DNA of 64,000 nucleotides from Bacteroidia bacterium (GCA_039924845.1 JBDTAC010000086.1:1-64000), one strand, 5' to 3'. Counted from the stretch's first letter, positions 44,923-52,656 are shown. Program-made: numbers and translations. The notes: a model not told the origin generated them from the sequence alone.

Positions 44923-46056
44923 GTGAAAGATTTTATTTACCTCGATTATAATTCCACTACTCCCGTTGATAAACGCGTGTTGGAAACAATGTTACCTTAT
45001 TTTTCCGAAAAATTCGGCAATGCCGCCAGTAACTCACATGCTTTCGGCTGGATTGCCAACGAAGCGGTTGAATCAGCTCGAAAAAAAATTTCTCAACTTA
45101 TTAACTGTTCCGCACAAGAAATTATTTTTACTTCGGGAGCTACGGAAGCGATAAACCTTGCTATCAAGGGCGTTTTCGAAGCGTATCAAAAAAAAGGAAA
45201 TCACATTATTACCGTTACAACGGAACACAAAGCCGTTTTAGACACGTGTAAAAATGTAGAAAAGCGAGGCGCACGAATTACGTATTTATCGGTGGATAAA
45301 AATGGAATGATTGATTTAGATGAATTGAAAAAAAATATTTCTGACAAAACTATTTTAGTTGCAGTAATGCTTGCAAACAATGAAACAGGTGTCATTCATC
45401 CGATAAATAAAATAGCAGAAATAGTTCACGAAAAAGGAAGTTTATTGCTATGCGATGCCACGCAAGCTGTCGGAAAAATTCCGATGGATGTACAAAACGA
45501 TGGAATTGATTTGATGTGTTTATCGGCACATAAATTTTACGGACCAAAAGGAATTGGCGCTTTGTTTGTGCGCAGAAAAAATCCCCGCGTTTCGCTTATT
45601 CCTCAAATGGATGGCGGTGGACATGAACGCGGATTACGCTCAGGAACTTTAAATGTCCCAGCAATTGTAGGACTCGGGAAAGCTTGTGAAATAGCACAAA
45701 ACGAAATGAAAATGGATACTGAAAAAATTATTTTTTTACGCGACTATTTAGAAGAAAATATTTTGGGTATGGGAAATTTTTCTGTAAACTGCAATATCAA
45801 TAACCGTTTGCCAAATGTGAGCAATATTTGTTTTAGCGGATTTAAAGCCGATGAACTAATTTCGAAAATAAAAACCATTGCGTTAGCAACCGGTTCTGCC
45901 TGCAGCTCCGCTATTGCCGAACCTTCGCACGTTTTAAAAGCAATGCACTTGAGCGATGAAGATGCTTACGCTTCCATTCGTTTCAGCTTAGGAAAATACA
46001 CCACAAAAGAAGAAATTGATCTCGTAATAAATGCTTTTGAAAAAATATTTTTTTGA
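44923..46056 (+). CDS. Cysteine desulfurase (NifS/IscS-like)
   Basis: A 377-residue PLP enzyme, GTG start, that takes sulfur from cysteine for Fe-S clusters and thio-cofactors. Landmarks: YLDYNSTTPVDKRVLETMLPYF at the N-terminus, the PLP lysine Lys204 (LSAHKFYGPKG), and the persulfide Cys327 in ATGSACSS. The short loop around the Cys places it with NifS/IscS (group I). Its stop is inside a palindrome at 46036-46059. The RIC-type Fe-S repair protein lies 1.6 kb downstream, so sulfur supply for repair is a possible link. Confidence 0.93.
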   Translation: MKDFIYLDYNSTTPVDKRVLETMLPYFSEKFGNAASNSHAFGWIANEAVESARKKISQLINCSAQEIIFTSGATEAINLAIKGVFEAYQKKGNHIITVTTEHKAVLDTCKNVEKRGARITYLSVDKNGMIDLDELKKNISDKTILVAVMLANNETGVIHPINKIAEIVHEKGSLLLCDATQAVGKIPMDVQNDGIDLMCLSAHKFYGPKGIGALFVRRKNPRVSLIPQMDGGGHERGLRSGTLNVPAIVGLGKACEIAQNEMKMDTEKIIFLRDYLEENILGMGNFSVNCNINNRLPNVSNICFSGFKADELISKIKTIALATGSACSSAIAEPSHVLKAMHLSDEDAYASIRFSLGKYTTKEEIDLVINAFEKIFF

Positions 46057-46059
46057 AAG
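46036..46059. repeat. A/T-core palindrome holding the stop of the desulfurase gene
   Basis: TTTTGAAAAAATATTTTTTT then GAAA. The TGA stop (46054-46056) is in the right arm and the last codons read EKIFF. Confidence 0.65.
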
Positions 46060-46092
46060 AGTTTTTTTGTTTCTCGAGAAATAATTTTTCAT

Positions 46093-46110
46093 TTATGATT
46101 TCAGTCATAA
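46093..46110. promoter_or_regulatory. Candidate Crp/Fnr-family operator
   Basis: The perfect inverted repeat TTATGA-N6-TCATAA has the TGA-N6-TCA geometry of Crp/Fnr-class sites. Its centre (46101.5) lies about 41 bases before the likely transcription start (near 46142), the position of class II activator sites. A Crp/Fnr gene lies in the operon below (49321). Confidence 0.6.
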
Positions 46111-46130
46111 AATAATTTTCATAGCAGCAG

Positions 46131-46138
46131 TAATTTTG
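46131..46138 (+). promoter_or_regulatory. Minus-7 box of the NO/O2 stress operon
   Basis: TAATTTTG matches TAnnTTTG exactly. No minus-33 TTTG is present at the expected place, as in activator-dependent promoters. The first start codon is at 46162. Confidence 0.55.
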
Positions 46139-46161
46139 ATTAACCAATAAAAATTACTACC

Positions 46162-46434
46162 ATGAAAATCCTTGATTTTACGGAGCAAGATCTCCAAACC
46201 AATCACTTCGGAATTATTTCATTTACGCTCATTGTTCAAAGTTGCATTGGCTCTATCGCTTGCGCGATGTTGTTGGCTGCACATTTATCTACTTTCTGGC
46301 TAACTACTTGCATATTCGCAACAATGGGTGCGGACGTTTCGGTTATTTCGCAAGCTCCCACCAAATGGGTTATTCGTGCTTTTGTGGCATGCGTTTTAAT
46401 TAATCTATTGATTATGCTGCTCTGCGTTATTTAA
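46162..46434 (+). CDS. Small two-helix membrane protein, unknown
   Basis: A 90-residue protein with two long hydrophobic segments (IISFTLIVQSCIGSIACAML, about residues 18-37, continuing to about 55; and AFVACVLINLLIMLLCVI at the end). The start is well placed 24 bases after the minus-7 box. It is the first gene of the stress operon, 10 bases ahead of the tryptophan dioxygenase gene. I do not recognise a family; small membrane proteins of this kind are found next to NO-detoxification genes in other Bacteroidota, as far as I recall, but the function is not known. Confidence 0.65.
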   Translation: MKILDFTEQDLQTNHFGIISFTLIVQSCIGSIACAMLLAAHLSTFWLTTCIFATMGADVSVISQAPTKWVIRAFVACVLINLLIMLLCVI

Positions 46435-46444
46435 AATAAAAATT

Positions 46445-47371
46445 ATGGAACCAAATAATATTATTGAAGCAATCGAAGAAAAATACAAAAATTTGGGTGA
46501 AAATCCAGATACGTATTTGAAAGGGTTATTACACGCAAAGCCTATTAATTATTGGGATTATATAGGTGTCGAAACTTTATTATCCTTACAGAAACCTAGA
46601 ACCAATTTTAAGGACGAAGAAATTTTTATAATGTATCATCAAGTTACGGAATTGCTTCTTAAATTAGTGTTGCACGAGGTGAAACAAATTTCGGGTGATA
46701 ACAATCCTTCTGAAGAAATAATGATTTCCAAACTCGATCGCATCAATCGTTATACATCCATGTTAATGACATCGTTCGACATTATGAAACACGGAATGGA
46801 TTACGATGATTACAATACTTTTCGCTTAACATTAGCTCCCGCAAGCGGCTTTCAGAGCGCACAATTCAGACACATCGAATTATACAGCACACGCTTAGAA
46901 AATTTGGTGAACGAAGCAGGTAAAAAACGTTTGTCTACACAATCGAGTATCGAAGAATATTTTGAAAATATTTATTGGAAAGATGCTGGATTGAACCGAA
47001 CAACCGGAAAAAAGACACTCACACTTCGACAATTTGAAGAAAAATATTTAAAAACTTTTATCGCCTTAGCGCAAGATTTAAAAGGAAAAACAATTGAAGA
47101 CAAAGTGTTGCAGTTTGAAAATCCATCCGAAAAATTAATAGAGAAATTACGAAGTTTTGATCACATTTATAATGTTGAATGGCCTATTGTTCATTTAGAA
47201 ACTGCTCGCTTTTTCTTAGATAAAAAAGGGGAGAATAAAGCCGCAACAGGCGGATCAGAATGGAAAAAATATTTACATCCACAGTTCCAACAACGTAAAT
47301 TTTTCCCACGCATTTGGACAGATACAGAAATAAAAAAATGGGGAGAAGAAACGATTTTAAAAACTATTTAA
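46445..47371 (+). CDS. kynA: Tryptophan 2,3-dioxygenase
   Basis: A 308-residue heme enzyme opening the indole ring of L-tryptophan to N-formylkynurenine. Landmarks: EIFIMYHQVTELLLKLVLHE (substrate/heme pocket His in this segment), DYNTFRLTLAPASGFQSAQF, and the proximal-His region WPIVHLETARFF with the ATGGSEWKKYLHPQ loop, a divergent form of the usual GTGGSSG. Length is normal. It is embedded in the NO/O2 stress operon and not with kynU-kmo or haaO, which is unusual. NO and CO bind its heme, which gives a possible logic for its location. Confidence 0.93.
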   Translation: MEPNNIIEAIEEKYKNLGENPDTYLKGLLHAKPINYWDYIGVETLLSLQKPRTNFKDEEIFIMYHQVTELLLKLVLHEVKQISGDNNPSEEIMISKLDRINRYTSMLMTSFDIMKHGMDYDDYNTFRLTLAPASGFQSAQFRHIELYSTRLENLVNEAGKKRLSTQSSIEEYFENIYWKDAGLNRTTGKKTLTLRQFEEKYLKTFIALAQDLKGKTIEDKVLQFENPSEKLIEKLRSFDHIYNVEWPIVHLETARFFLDKKGENKAATGGSEWKKYLHPQFQQRKFFPRIWTDTEIKKWGEETILKTI

Positions 47372-47373
47372 TC

Positions 47374-47673
47374 ATGGAAACATTAACAAAACCTGAAGTT
47401 GTATTGCTTAAAACAGGAAACAACTTTAAAGTATTAGAAGTAAAAGGAATTGCAGGAATGGAAATGCCGGAACATCACACCACCAATGAAGCAACACTAC
47501 TTATTACGGAAGGTAGTGCCGTTTTAAAAATGGATGGAAAAGATATTTTACTCCAAAAGGATGAAGTATTTTTTGTTCCTGCAAATAAAAAACACAGCCT
47601 GCTAATAAAAACAAAATTTAAAGCAAGAGTAGTGATGGCGAAAGATTGCGCTATTGAATTTAGTAAATTTTAA
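47374..47673 (+). CDS. Single-domain cupin protein
   Basis: A 99-residue small cupin starting METLTKPEVVLLKTG; an upstream in-frame ATG would overlap the dioxygenase gene. The cupin pattern shows PEHHTTNEATLLITEGSAVL (motif 1 with two His and a Glu) and VFFVPANKKHSLLIKT (motif 2 with His), so it can bind one metal ion. Its role is not known; single cupins next to redox genes may be dioxygenase-like or sensory. It follows kynA by two bases. Confidence 0.8.
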   Translation: METLTKPEVVLLKTGNNFKVLEVKGIAGMEMPEHHTTNEATLLITEGSAVLKMDGKDILLQKDEVFFVPANKKHSLLIKTKFKARVVMAKDCAIEFSKF

Positions 47674-47683
47674 AACAGAAATC

Positions 47684-48412
47684 ATGAAAACAATAACCGA
47701 AGAGACAATTGCCGAAATGGTAAGAGAAGATTATCGCACAGCGAAAATTTTCAAAAAATACAACATTGATTTTTGTTGCAAAGGAAATATTTCCTTAGAA
47801 GCGATTTGCTTAGAAAAGAATATAGATACTGAAAAAATTCGAGCTGAATTAACGGCTCTGCAAAAATCGAAACAGAATAGAGACATTGATTATAACTCTT
47901 GGCATTTAGATTTATTGGCAAATTATATCGAGAAAAAACACCATCGGTATGTGGAAGAAACCACTCCTACACTAAAATCTTTTTTAGATAAAATTTGCTC
48001 GGTGCACGGAAATAAACATCCAGAACTTTTCCAGATCAATAAACTATTTCATGAATCTGCCGGAGAGTTTGCGGTACACATGAAAAAAGAAGAATTAATT
48101 ATTTTTCCGTTTATCCGAAAAATGGTAGCCGCAGAAACTGCAAAAAAAGGAATGGAGAAACCAAGTTTCGGCAGCATCGAAGATCCGATTGAAATGATGA
48201 AACACGATCATGTTGTAGAAGGCGAACGCTTCGAGAAAATTGCTGCTTTAAGTAATAATTACACGCCACCTGCGGATGCTTGCAACACCTACAAAGTAAC
48301 CTTCGCCTTGCTCAAAGAATTTGAAGAAGATTTGCATTTGCATGTCCATTTAGAAAATAATATTTTATTTCCAAAAGCAATCGAACTCGAAAAAAAATTC
48401 GATCATGGATAA
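47684..48412 (+). CDS. ric: Iron-sulfur cluster repair di-iron protein (RIC/YtfE/ScdA)
   Basis: A 242-residue protein. The N-terminal ScdA domain has ETIAEMVREDYRTAKIFKKY and the CCKGN cysteine pair (Cys31-Cys32). The C-terminal hemerythrin-like domain carries the di-iron ligands as HHRYVEE, FAVHMKKEELIIFPF, HDHVVEGERF and HVHLENNILFP. RIC proteins repair Fe-S clusters after nitric oxide or oxidative damage. The start MKTITEET at 47684 is chosen because the frame upstream overlaps the cupin gene. The gene overlaps the globin gene by 8 bases. Confidence 0.95.
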   Translation: MKTITEETIAEMVREDYRTAKIFKKYNIDFCCKGNISLEAICLEKNIDTEKIRAELTALQKSKQNRDIDYNSWHLDLLANYIEKKHHRYVEETTPTLKSFLDKICSVHGNKHPELFQINKLFHESAGEFAVHMKKEELIIFPFIRKMVAAETAKKGMEKPSFGSIEDPIEMMKHDHVVEGERFEKIAALSNNYTPPADACNTYKVTFALLKEFEEDLHLHVHLENNILFPKAIELEKKFDHG

Positions 48413-48773
48413 GTCTGATATAAAGGCAATTGACGACGTGCATTTGTTGGTTCATTCTTTTTACAACAAAGTGAGAAAAGATATCCTTTTATCACCTATT
48501 TTTGATGCAGTAATAAAAACAGAAGATTGGGATTTTCATCTTTCGAAAATGTGTGAATTTTGGAATAGCATATTATTAAACACACGCAGTTTTAGAGGCG
48601 ATCCGGCAGGTAAGCATTTGCCACTACCAATAAATGCACAACATTTTTCGAGGTGGCTCTTTTTATTTTCTGAAACTGTTGACGAATTATTTTCGGGTGA
48701 AACAGCCGAAATGGCAAAAAGTAGAGCTTTCGGAATTGGTAATGTAATGCAAGCGATGAAGGGAATTCAATAA
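48405..48773 (+). CDS. Group III truncated hemoglobin
   Basis: A 122-residue 2/2 globin. Seen: VHLLVHSFYNKVRKDILLSPIF (helix A/B region), a Phe/Trp-rich pocket (KMCEFWNSILL), and the proximal His in LPINAQHFSRWLFLF. The short form and the LxxHFxRWL phrase place it in group III. Such globins bind O2 and NO; a role in NO detoxification is suggested by the neighbours. Start ATG lies inside the end of ric, with 8-base overlap, so translation is coupled. Confidence 0.9.
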   Translation: MDKSDIKAIDDVHLLVHSFYNKVRKDILLSPIFDAVIKTEDWDFHLSKMCEFWNSILLNTRSFRGDPAGKHLPLPINAQHFSRWLFLFSETVDELFSGETAEMAKSRAFGIGNVMQAMKGIQ

Positions 48774-48779
48774 CATAAA

Positions 48780-49286
48780 ATGGAAGCAACTAAAAAACCG
48801 ATTCAGAGACACAATTCACTCAAATCAATCAGCAGAGAACATCACGAGGGTTTGCTTTTGTGTTGGAAAATAAGAACAGGATTCAGAAATACGATTGCCA
48901 TTAAACGAATAAAGAATTATTGCGATTGGTTTTTCGAACATCAGTTATCGCCACATTTTAAAATCGAAGAAAAATATCTTTTCCCCATTTTAGGAAGGGA
49001 GAATGAACTGGTGAAAAAGGCACTTTCCGAACATCGAAGATTAAAACGATTATTCGAAAACACTACTGATTTGGAAAAATCTTTGAATCACATTGAAGAG
49101 GAATTAGAAGCGCACATTCGTTTTGAGAAACGTATTTTATTTAATGAAATACAAAATTCCGCTACAAAAGAAGAATTGAAAAATGCAGAACAGCAACATC
49201 TCGAATTGAATCTAAATCAAGAAAAATTAAAGGATTGGGGCGATGTGTTTTGGGAACACTCAAAAACCTCTGCTACTACTTTTTAA
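48780..49286 (+). CDS. Hemerythrin-domain protein
   Basis: A 168-residue single hemerythrin HHE domain. The ligand set is seen as SREHHEGLLLCWKIR, PHFKIEEKYLFPILG, SEHRRLKRLFE and AHIRFEKRILFNEI, giving the His and Glu residues for a di-iron site. Such proteins bind O2 or NO, or store iron. It follows the globin gene by six bases, in the same operon, and is distinct from the RIC protein in lacking the ScdA domain. Confidence 0.9.
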   Translation: MEATKKPIQRHNSLKSISREHHEGLLLCWKIRTGFRNTIAIKRIKNYCDWFFEHQLSPHFKIEEKYLFPILGRENELVKKALSEHRRLKRLFENTTDLEKSLNHIEEELEAHIRFEKRILFNEIQNSATKEELKNAEQQHLELNLNQEKLKDWGDVFWEHSKTSATTF

Positions 49287-49295
49287 AATCAGATG

Positions 49296-49314
49296 TAAAA
49301 AATTATTTTTTTGA
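49296..49314. repeat. A/T-core palindrome copy before the Crp/Fnr gene
   Basis: TAAAAAATTATTTTTTTGA lies between the hemerythrin gene and the start codon at 49321. It could partially end the upstream transcript or act as an A-rich translation leader. Confidence 0.5.
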
Positions 49315-49320
49315 TACACA

Positions 49321-49914
49321 ATGATTCCGGAGAAAATACTCATCGAATTTGGTGCGCAGGAAAAAAAATTTTCGAAAGGAAAATTTATTTTTTCAGAAGA
49401 AAGTGAAGTACTTTTCTTTTATCAAATAAAAACAGGAATCGTTAAGATGTCAAATTTTAGTGAGGATGGGAAGGAATTTGTGCAAGGCGTTTTTAAAGAC
49501 GGAGAAAGTTTTGGTGAACCTCCATTGTTCGATGAATTTCCATATCCGGCAAATGCTATTTCAGAAGCAGAAACTATTTTATTCCGACTTCCGAAAGATT
49601 TTTTTTTCGAATTACTAAAAAATAATTTCGACATTCATCTTAAATTTACCAAAACACTTGCTTCGCGAATTTCTTACAAAGCAATGCAGATGAAGGAATT
49701 TGCCAACTTCAAACCGGAACATCATATTTTAACATTAATTGATTATTTCAAAAAGAAAAATAATTTTTCTGGAGACGGAAAATATCAATTGACACTTACG
49801 CGACAAGAAATTGCATATCTTACTGGCTTGCGTGTGGAAACGGTTATTCGCACCATCAAGCATTTAGAAAGAATCGGCGAATTGGAAATCCGAAAAGGAA
49901 AAGTTTTCCGTTAG
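49321..49914 (+). CDS. Crp/Fnr-family transcriptional regulator
   Basis: A 197-residue regulator: an N-terminal cyclic-nucleotide-type beta-roll (GIVKMSNFSEDGKEFVQGVF, GESFGEPPLFDEFPYPANAI), a dimerisation helix (LLKNNFDIHLKFTKTLASRI), and a C-terminal winged helix with LTRQEIAYLTGLRVETVIRTIKHLE. No N-terminal cysteine cluster, so it is not an Fe-S Fnr; it resembles DNR-like heme/NO sensors in its setting. It is the natural candidate to bind the TGA-N6-TCA palindrome at 46093-46110 and switch the operon in which it lies. Confidence 0.9.
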   Translation: MIPEKILIEFGAQEKKFSKGKFIFSEESEVLFFYQIKTGIVKMSNFSEDGKEFVQGVFKDGESFGEPPLFDEFPYPANAISEAETILFRLPKDFFFELLKNNFDIHLKFTKTLASRISYKAMQMKEFANFKPEHHILTLIDYFKKKNNFSGDGKYQLTLTRQEIAYLTGLRVETVIRTIKHLERIGELEIRKGKVFR

Positions 49915-49931
49915 AAAAATTATTTTTTGAA
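49913..49931. repeat. A/T-core palindrome copy after the Crp/Fnr gene
   Basis: AGAAAAATTATTTTTTGAA; it overlaps the TAG stop (49912-49914). It may separate the regulator from the lipoprotein-NDH-2 pair. Confidence 0.5.
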
Positions 49932-49991
49932 AATCAATTCGTAAAGTAAGTGTGAATGATATAAAAAACTTAACAAATTATGTAACACCAA

Positions 49992-50132
49992 ATGCTGCTG
50001 CGCCACTCATCTTTGCATAAAATATCAAACATAAAAAAAGTAGTTACACTAGCGCTTGCAGGAGTAGTATTATTACCGACTTCCTGTGGAGTAGAAGTAG
50101 AGAACGGACAGACTTACCACCTTATACAATGA
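49992..50132 (+). CDS. 46-residue lipoprotein coupled to NDH-2
   Basis: A short gene reading MLLRHSSLHKISNIKKVVTL at its N-terminus, then ALAGVVLLPTSC with a lipobox (LPTSC, acylated Cys32) and a 14-residue tail. The stop overlaps the NDH-2 start as ATGA (50129-50132), the usual sign of translational coupling. The start could be a TTG eight codons later, which leaves a shorter signal sequence; the lipobox is unaffected. Such a tiny lipoprotein is easily missed in annotation. Function unknown; it may help place NDH-2 at the membrane. Confidence 0.55.
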   Translation: MLLRHSSLHKISNIKKVVTLALAGVVLLPTSCGVEVENGQTYHLIQ

Positions 50133-51406
50133 AAATAAAGAAGAAAATAATAGTTGTAGGTGGCGGATTTGCAGGAATCCAATTGGTCAGAAAGTTAGAC
50201 GAAAATCTTTTTGATGTTCTTTTGATTGATAAAATAAATCACCATCAATTCCAACCTTTATTTTATCAAGTTGCCACTTCTCAACTTGAGCCATCAAGCA
50301 TTTCATTCCCGCTTAGAAATATTTTTAAGAACAAGAAAAATGTTCAGATTCGTTTAGCTGAAGTTCAAAGTGTTGATGAGAAAAACAATAAAATAACTAC
50401 CTCTATTGGCGATTTTACGTATGATTATTTGGTGATGGCAATAGGTTGTACCACCAACTTTTTTGGCAATCAAAATATATCGGATAACGCACTAACACTC
50501 AAATCTACTTACGATGCGATAACTGTTAGAAATCATATTTTGCTGACTTTTGAAAAAATAATTTCTGCGACTGAAGAAGAAAAAGTTGCTCTATTAAATC
50601 TCGTAATAGTTGGTGCCGGACCCACAGGCGTTGAGCTTTCAGGCGCATTTGCAGAAATAAAAAATAATATTTTACCGAAAGATTATCCGAGAATTAATTT
50701 TTCAAAATTCAAGATTTTACTGATTGAAGGAAGTAAAAATACCTTGAATAATATGAGTGATCAATCGAAAATAGATTCTAAAAATTACTTGAAACAATTA
50801 GGAGTTGAAATAATTACAGAGACTTTTGTGAAGGATTACGATGGCACTGTTTTAATATTAAATAATGGCGAAAAGATTAAAACAAAAACAGTCATCTGGA
50901 CAGCAGGAGTTACGGGAAATAAAATAAGCGGATTTCAGGAAAATATATTTGCTAACGGAAACAGATTTAAAGTAAATCGGATAAATAAAATTTCTGGAAG
51001 TGAAACTATTTTTGCCATTGGAGACATCGCATTTATGGAAACGCCTCTTTATCTCAAAGGTCATCCGCAAGTGGCGAACGTTGCTATCAACCAAGCAAAA
51101 ATACTGGCGAAAAATTTAAAATTTATAGAACTAAATAAACCAACTATTGATTTTGAATACAAAGACCTCGGATCAATGGCTACAATTGGCAGAAACAAAG
51201 CAGTTGTTGATTTACATTTGCTTCATTTTAAAGGTTATTTCGCTTGGTTGGTTTGGATGTTTCTTCATTTGATGTTGATTTTAAGCGTGAAAAATAAACT
51301 CATTATATTTATCAATTGGGCTTGGGCTTATGTTACAAAAGACAGTTCTTTACGTTTGATTCTTTATCAAAATAAAAGAACGAATTACAAAAAGGGCGGA
51401 GATTAA
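50129..51406 (+). CDS. ndh: Type II NADH dehydrogenase (NDH-2)
   Basis: A 425-residue FAD flavoprotein that oxidises NADH and reduces quinone without pumping protons. Two dinucleotide folds: VVGGGFAGIQLVRKL (residues 8-22) and VIVGAGPTGVELSGAFAE (about 170). A conserved AIGDIAFM follows near 310. The C-terminal GYFAWLVWMFLHLMLILSVKN contains a membrane-associated helix. Length is normal. Its place in the stress operon suggests a role in keeping respiration going under NO, as NDH-2 has no Fe-S clusters, which NO would damage. Confidence 0.93.
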   Translation: MKIKKKIIVVGGGFAGIQLVRKLDENLFDVLLIDKINHHQFQPLFYQVATSQLEPSSISFPLRNIFKNKKNVQIRLAEVQSVDEKNNKITTSIGDFTYDYLVMAIGCTTNFFGNQNISDNALTLKSTYDAITVRNHILLTFEKIISATEEEKVALLNLVIVGAGPTGVELSGAFAEIKNNILPKDYPRINFSKFKILLIEGSKNTLNNMSDQSKIDSKNYLKQLGVEIITETFVKDYDGTVLILNNGEKIKTKTVIWTAGVTGNKISGFQENIFANGNRFKVNRINKISGSETIFAIGDIAFMETPLYLKGHPQVANVAINQAKILAKNLKFIELNKPTIDFEYKDLGSMATIGRNKAVVDLHLLHFKGYFAWLVWMFLHLMLILSVKNKLIIFINWAWAYVTKDSSLRLILYQNKRTNYKKGGD

Positions 51407-51451
51407 GAATTTCCTCACAAAATAAAAAATAAAAACTATAAAAATAAAATT

Positions 51452-52120
51452 ATGGAAAAGCAAATTGTAAAAATCCACTCGATAGAAAAAATTACCCGCG
51501 ATGTGGTAAAAATTATAACCGATAAACCTGCAGGATATAAATTTAATCCGGGACAAGCAACAGAAATTGCCATTAACAAAAATGGTTGGGAAGAAGAAAA
51601 AAGACCCTTTACTTTTACCTGTTTGCCCGAGGATGATTACCTCGAATTTGTCATCAAAACATATCCTTCGCACAAAGGTGTTACCAATGAATTGTTGCGA
51701 CTAAAAAAGGGCGATGAGTTAATTATAGGTGAAGTATTTGGAGCAATTTCATACAAAGGAGAAGGTGTGTTTATAGCAGGTGGCGCAGGAATTACGCCTT
51801 TCATTTCTATTTTCAAATATCTTAAACAGAAGAAAGAAATCGGAAATAATAAACTCGTATTCGCAAATAAAACCAAAGCTGATATTATACTTGAAAAAGA
51901 GTTTACGAATTTATTAGGTGATGCGTTTATCAATATTTTATCTGATGAAAAAACAACGAATCATCATCACGGAATGATTACTGAAAATTTTCTTAAATCA
52001 ATTATTACCGATTTTCATCAGCAATTTTATATTTGCGGACCTCCTCCAATGATGGATGCAGTGCTAAAACAATTAAAAAATTTGGGCGTTGGCGAAAACG
52101 CAATGACGGTGGAAATATAA
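51452..52120 (+). CDS. FAD/NAD(P)H oxidoreductase of the ferredoxin-reductase fold
   Basis: A 222-residue protein with the flavin motif KRPFTFTCLP (R-x-Y/F-S/T, about residues 51-60), the pyridine-nucleotide segment AGGAGITPFISIFKYL (about 108-123) and the C-terminal CGPPPMMDAVLKQL. It is a two-domain reductase without an iron-sulfur domain. Its size and motifs match the reductase half of flavohemoglobin (Hmp). As a globin gene lies 2.7 kb upstream in the same run, it is a candidate partner for that globin, but this is inference. Confidence 0.85.
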   Translation: MEKQIVKIHSIEKITRDVVKIITDKPAGYKFNPGQATEIAINKNGWEEEKRPFTFTCLPEDDYLEFVIKTYPSHKGVTNELLRLKKGDELIIGEVFGAISYKGEGVFIAGGAGITPFISIFKYLKQKKEIGNNKLVFANKTKADIILEKEFTNLLGDAFINILSDEKTTNHHHGMITENFLKSIITDFHQQFYICGPPPMMDAVLKQLKNLGVGENAMTVEI

Positions 52121-52128
52121 GAAACAAA

Positions 52129-52656
52129 ATGGCGAAGACTGAAAATAAAACAATCTGGACAATCGGTCATTCCACACATAGTTTCGAGGAGTTTGTTGCT
52201 ATGTTGCACGTCTTTGAAATAGATTTGCTTGTAGATATCCGAAGCTTTCCGGGTTCAAGACGTTATCCGCATTTTAATAAAGAAGCATTAGAAATTTCGT
52301 TACCGGAAAATAAAATTCAATACGTCCATTTGAAAGACCTTGGCGGTAGAAGGAAAGTGAATCCCAATTCAATTAACACAGCTTGGCGATTGGCTTCTTT
52401 CAGAGGCTACGCGGATTATATGGAAACCGATAATTTTAAAAAAGCGATATGCGATTTGGAGGAAATGGCTTTAAAACAACGCACTGCTTATATGTGTTCC
52501 GAAGCTGTTTGGTGGAGATGTCATCGCTCACTTGTTTCCGATTTCTTGAAACTTCGCGGCTGGACAGTACTACATATAATGAGCGCCACAAAGGAAATGG
52601 AACATCCTTACACTTCTCCTGCAAAAATTGTGGAGGGCGAGTTGCAGTACAATTGA
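52129..52656 (+). CDS. DUF488 family protein
   Basis: A 175-residue protein starting MAKTENKTIWTIGHST; the longer open frame overlaps the reductase gene. Family signatures: WTIGHSTHSFEEFV, LVDIRSFPGSRRYPHFN and the CSEAVWWRCHRSLVSDFL segment with two cysteines and His. DUF488 proteins are widespread with no settled function; a nucleic-acid or redox-related role has been suggested. It follows the reductase gene by 8 bases and is the last gene of the run. The intergenic region after it (98 bases) has no recognised terminator. Confidence 0.85.
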   Translation: MAKTENKTIWTIGHSTHSFEEFVAMLHVFEIDLLVDIRSFPGSRRYPHFNKEALEISLPENKIQYVHLKDLGGRRKVNPNSINTAWRLASFRGYADYMETDNFKKAICDLEEMALKQRTAYMCSEAVWWRCHRSLVSDFLKLRGWTVLHIMSATKEMEHPYTSPAKIVEGELQYN

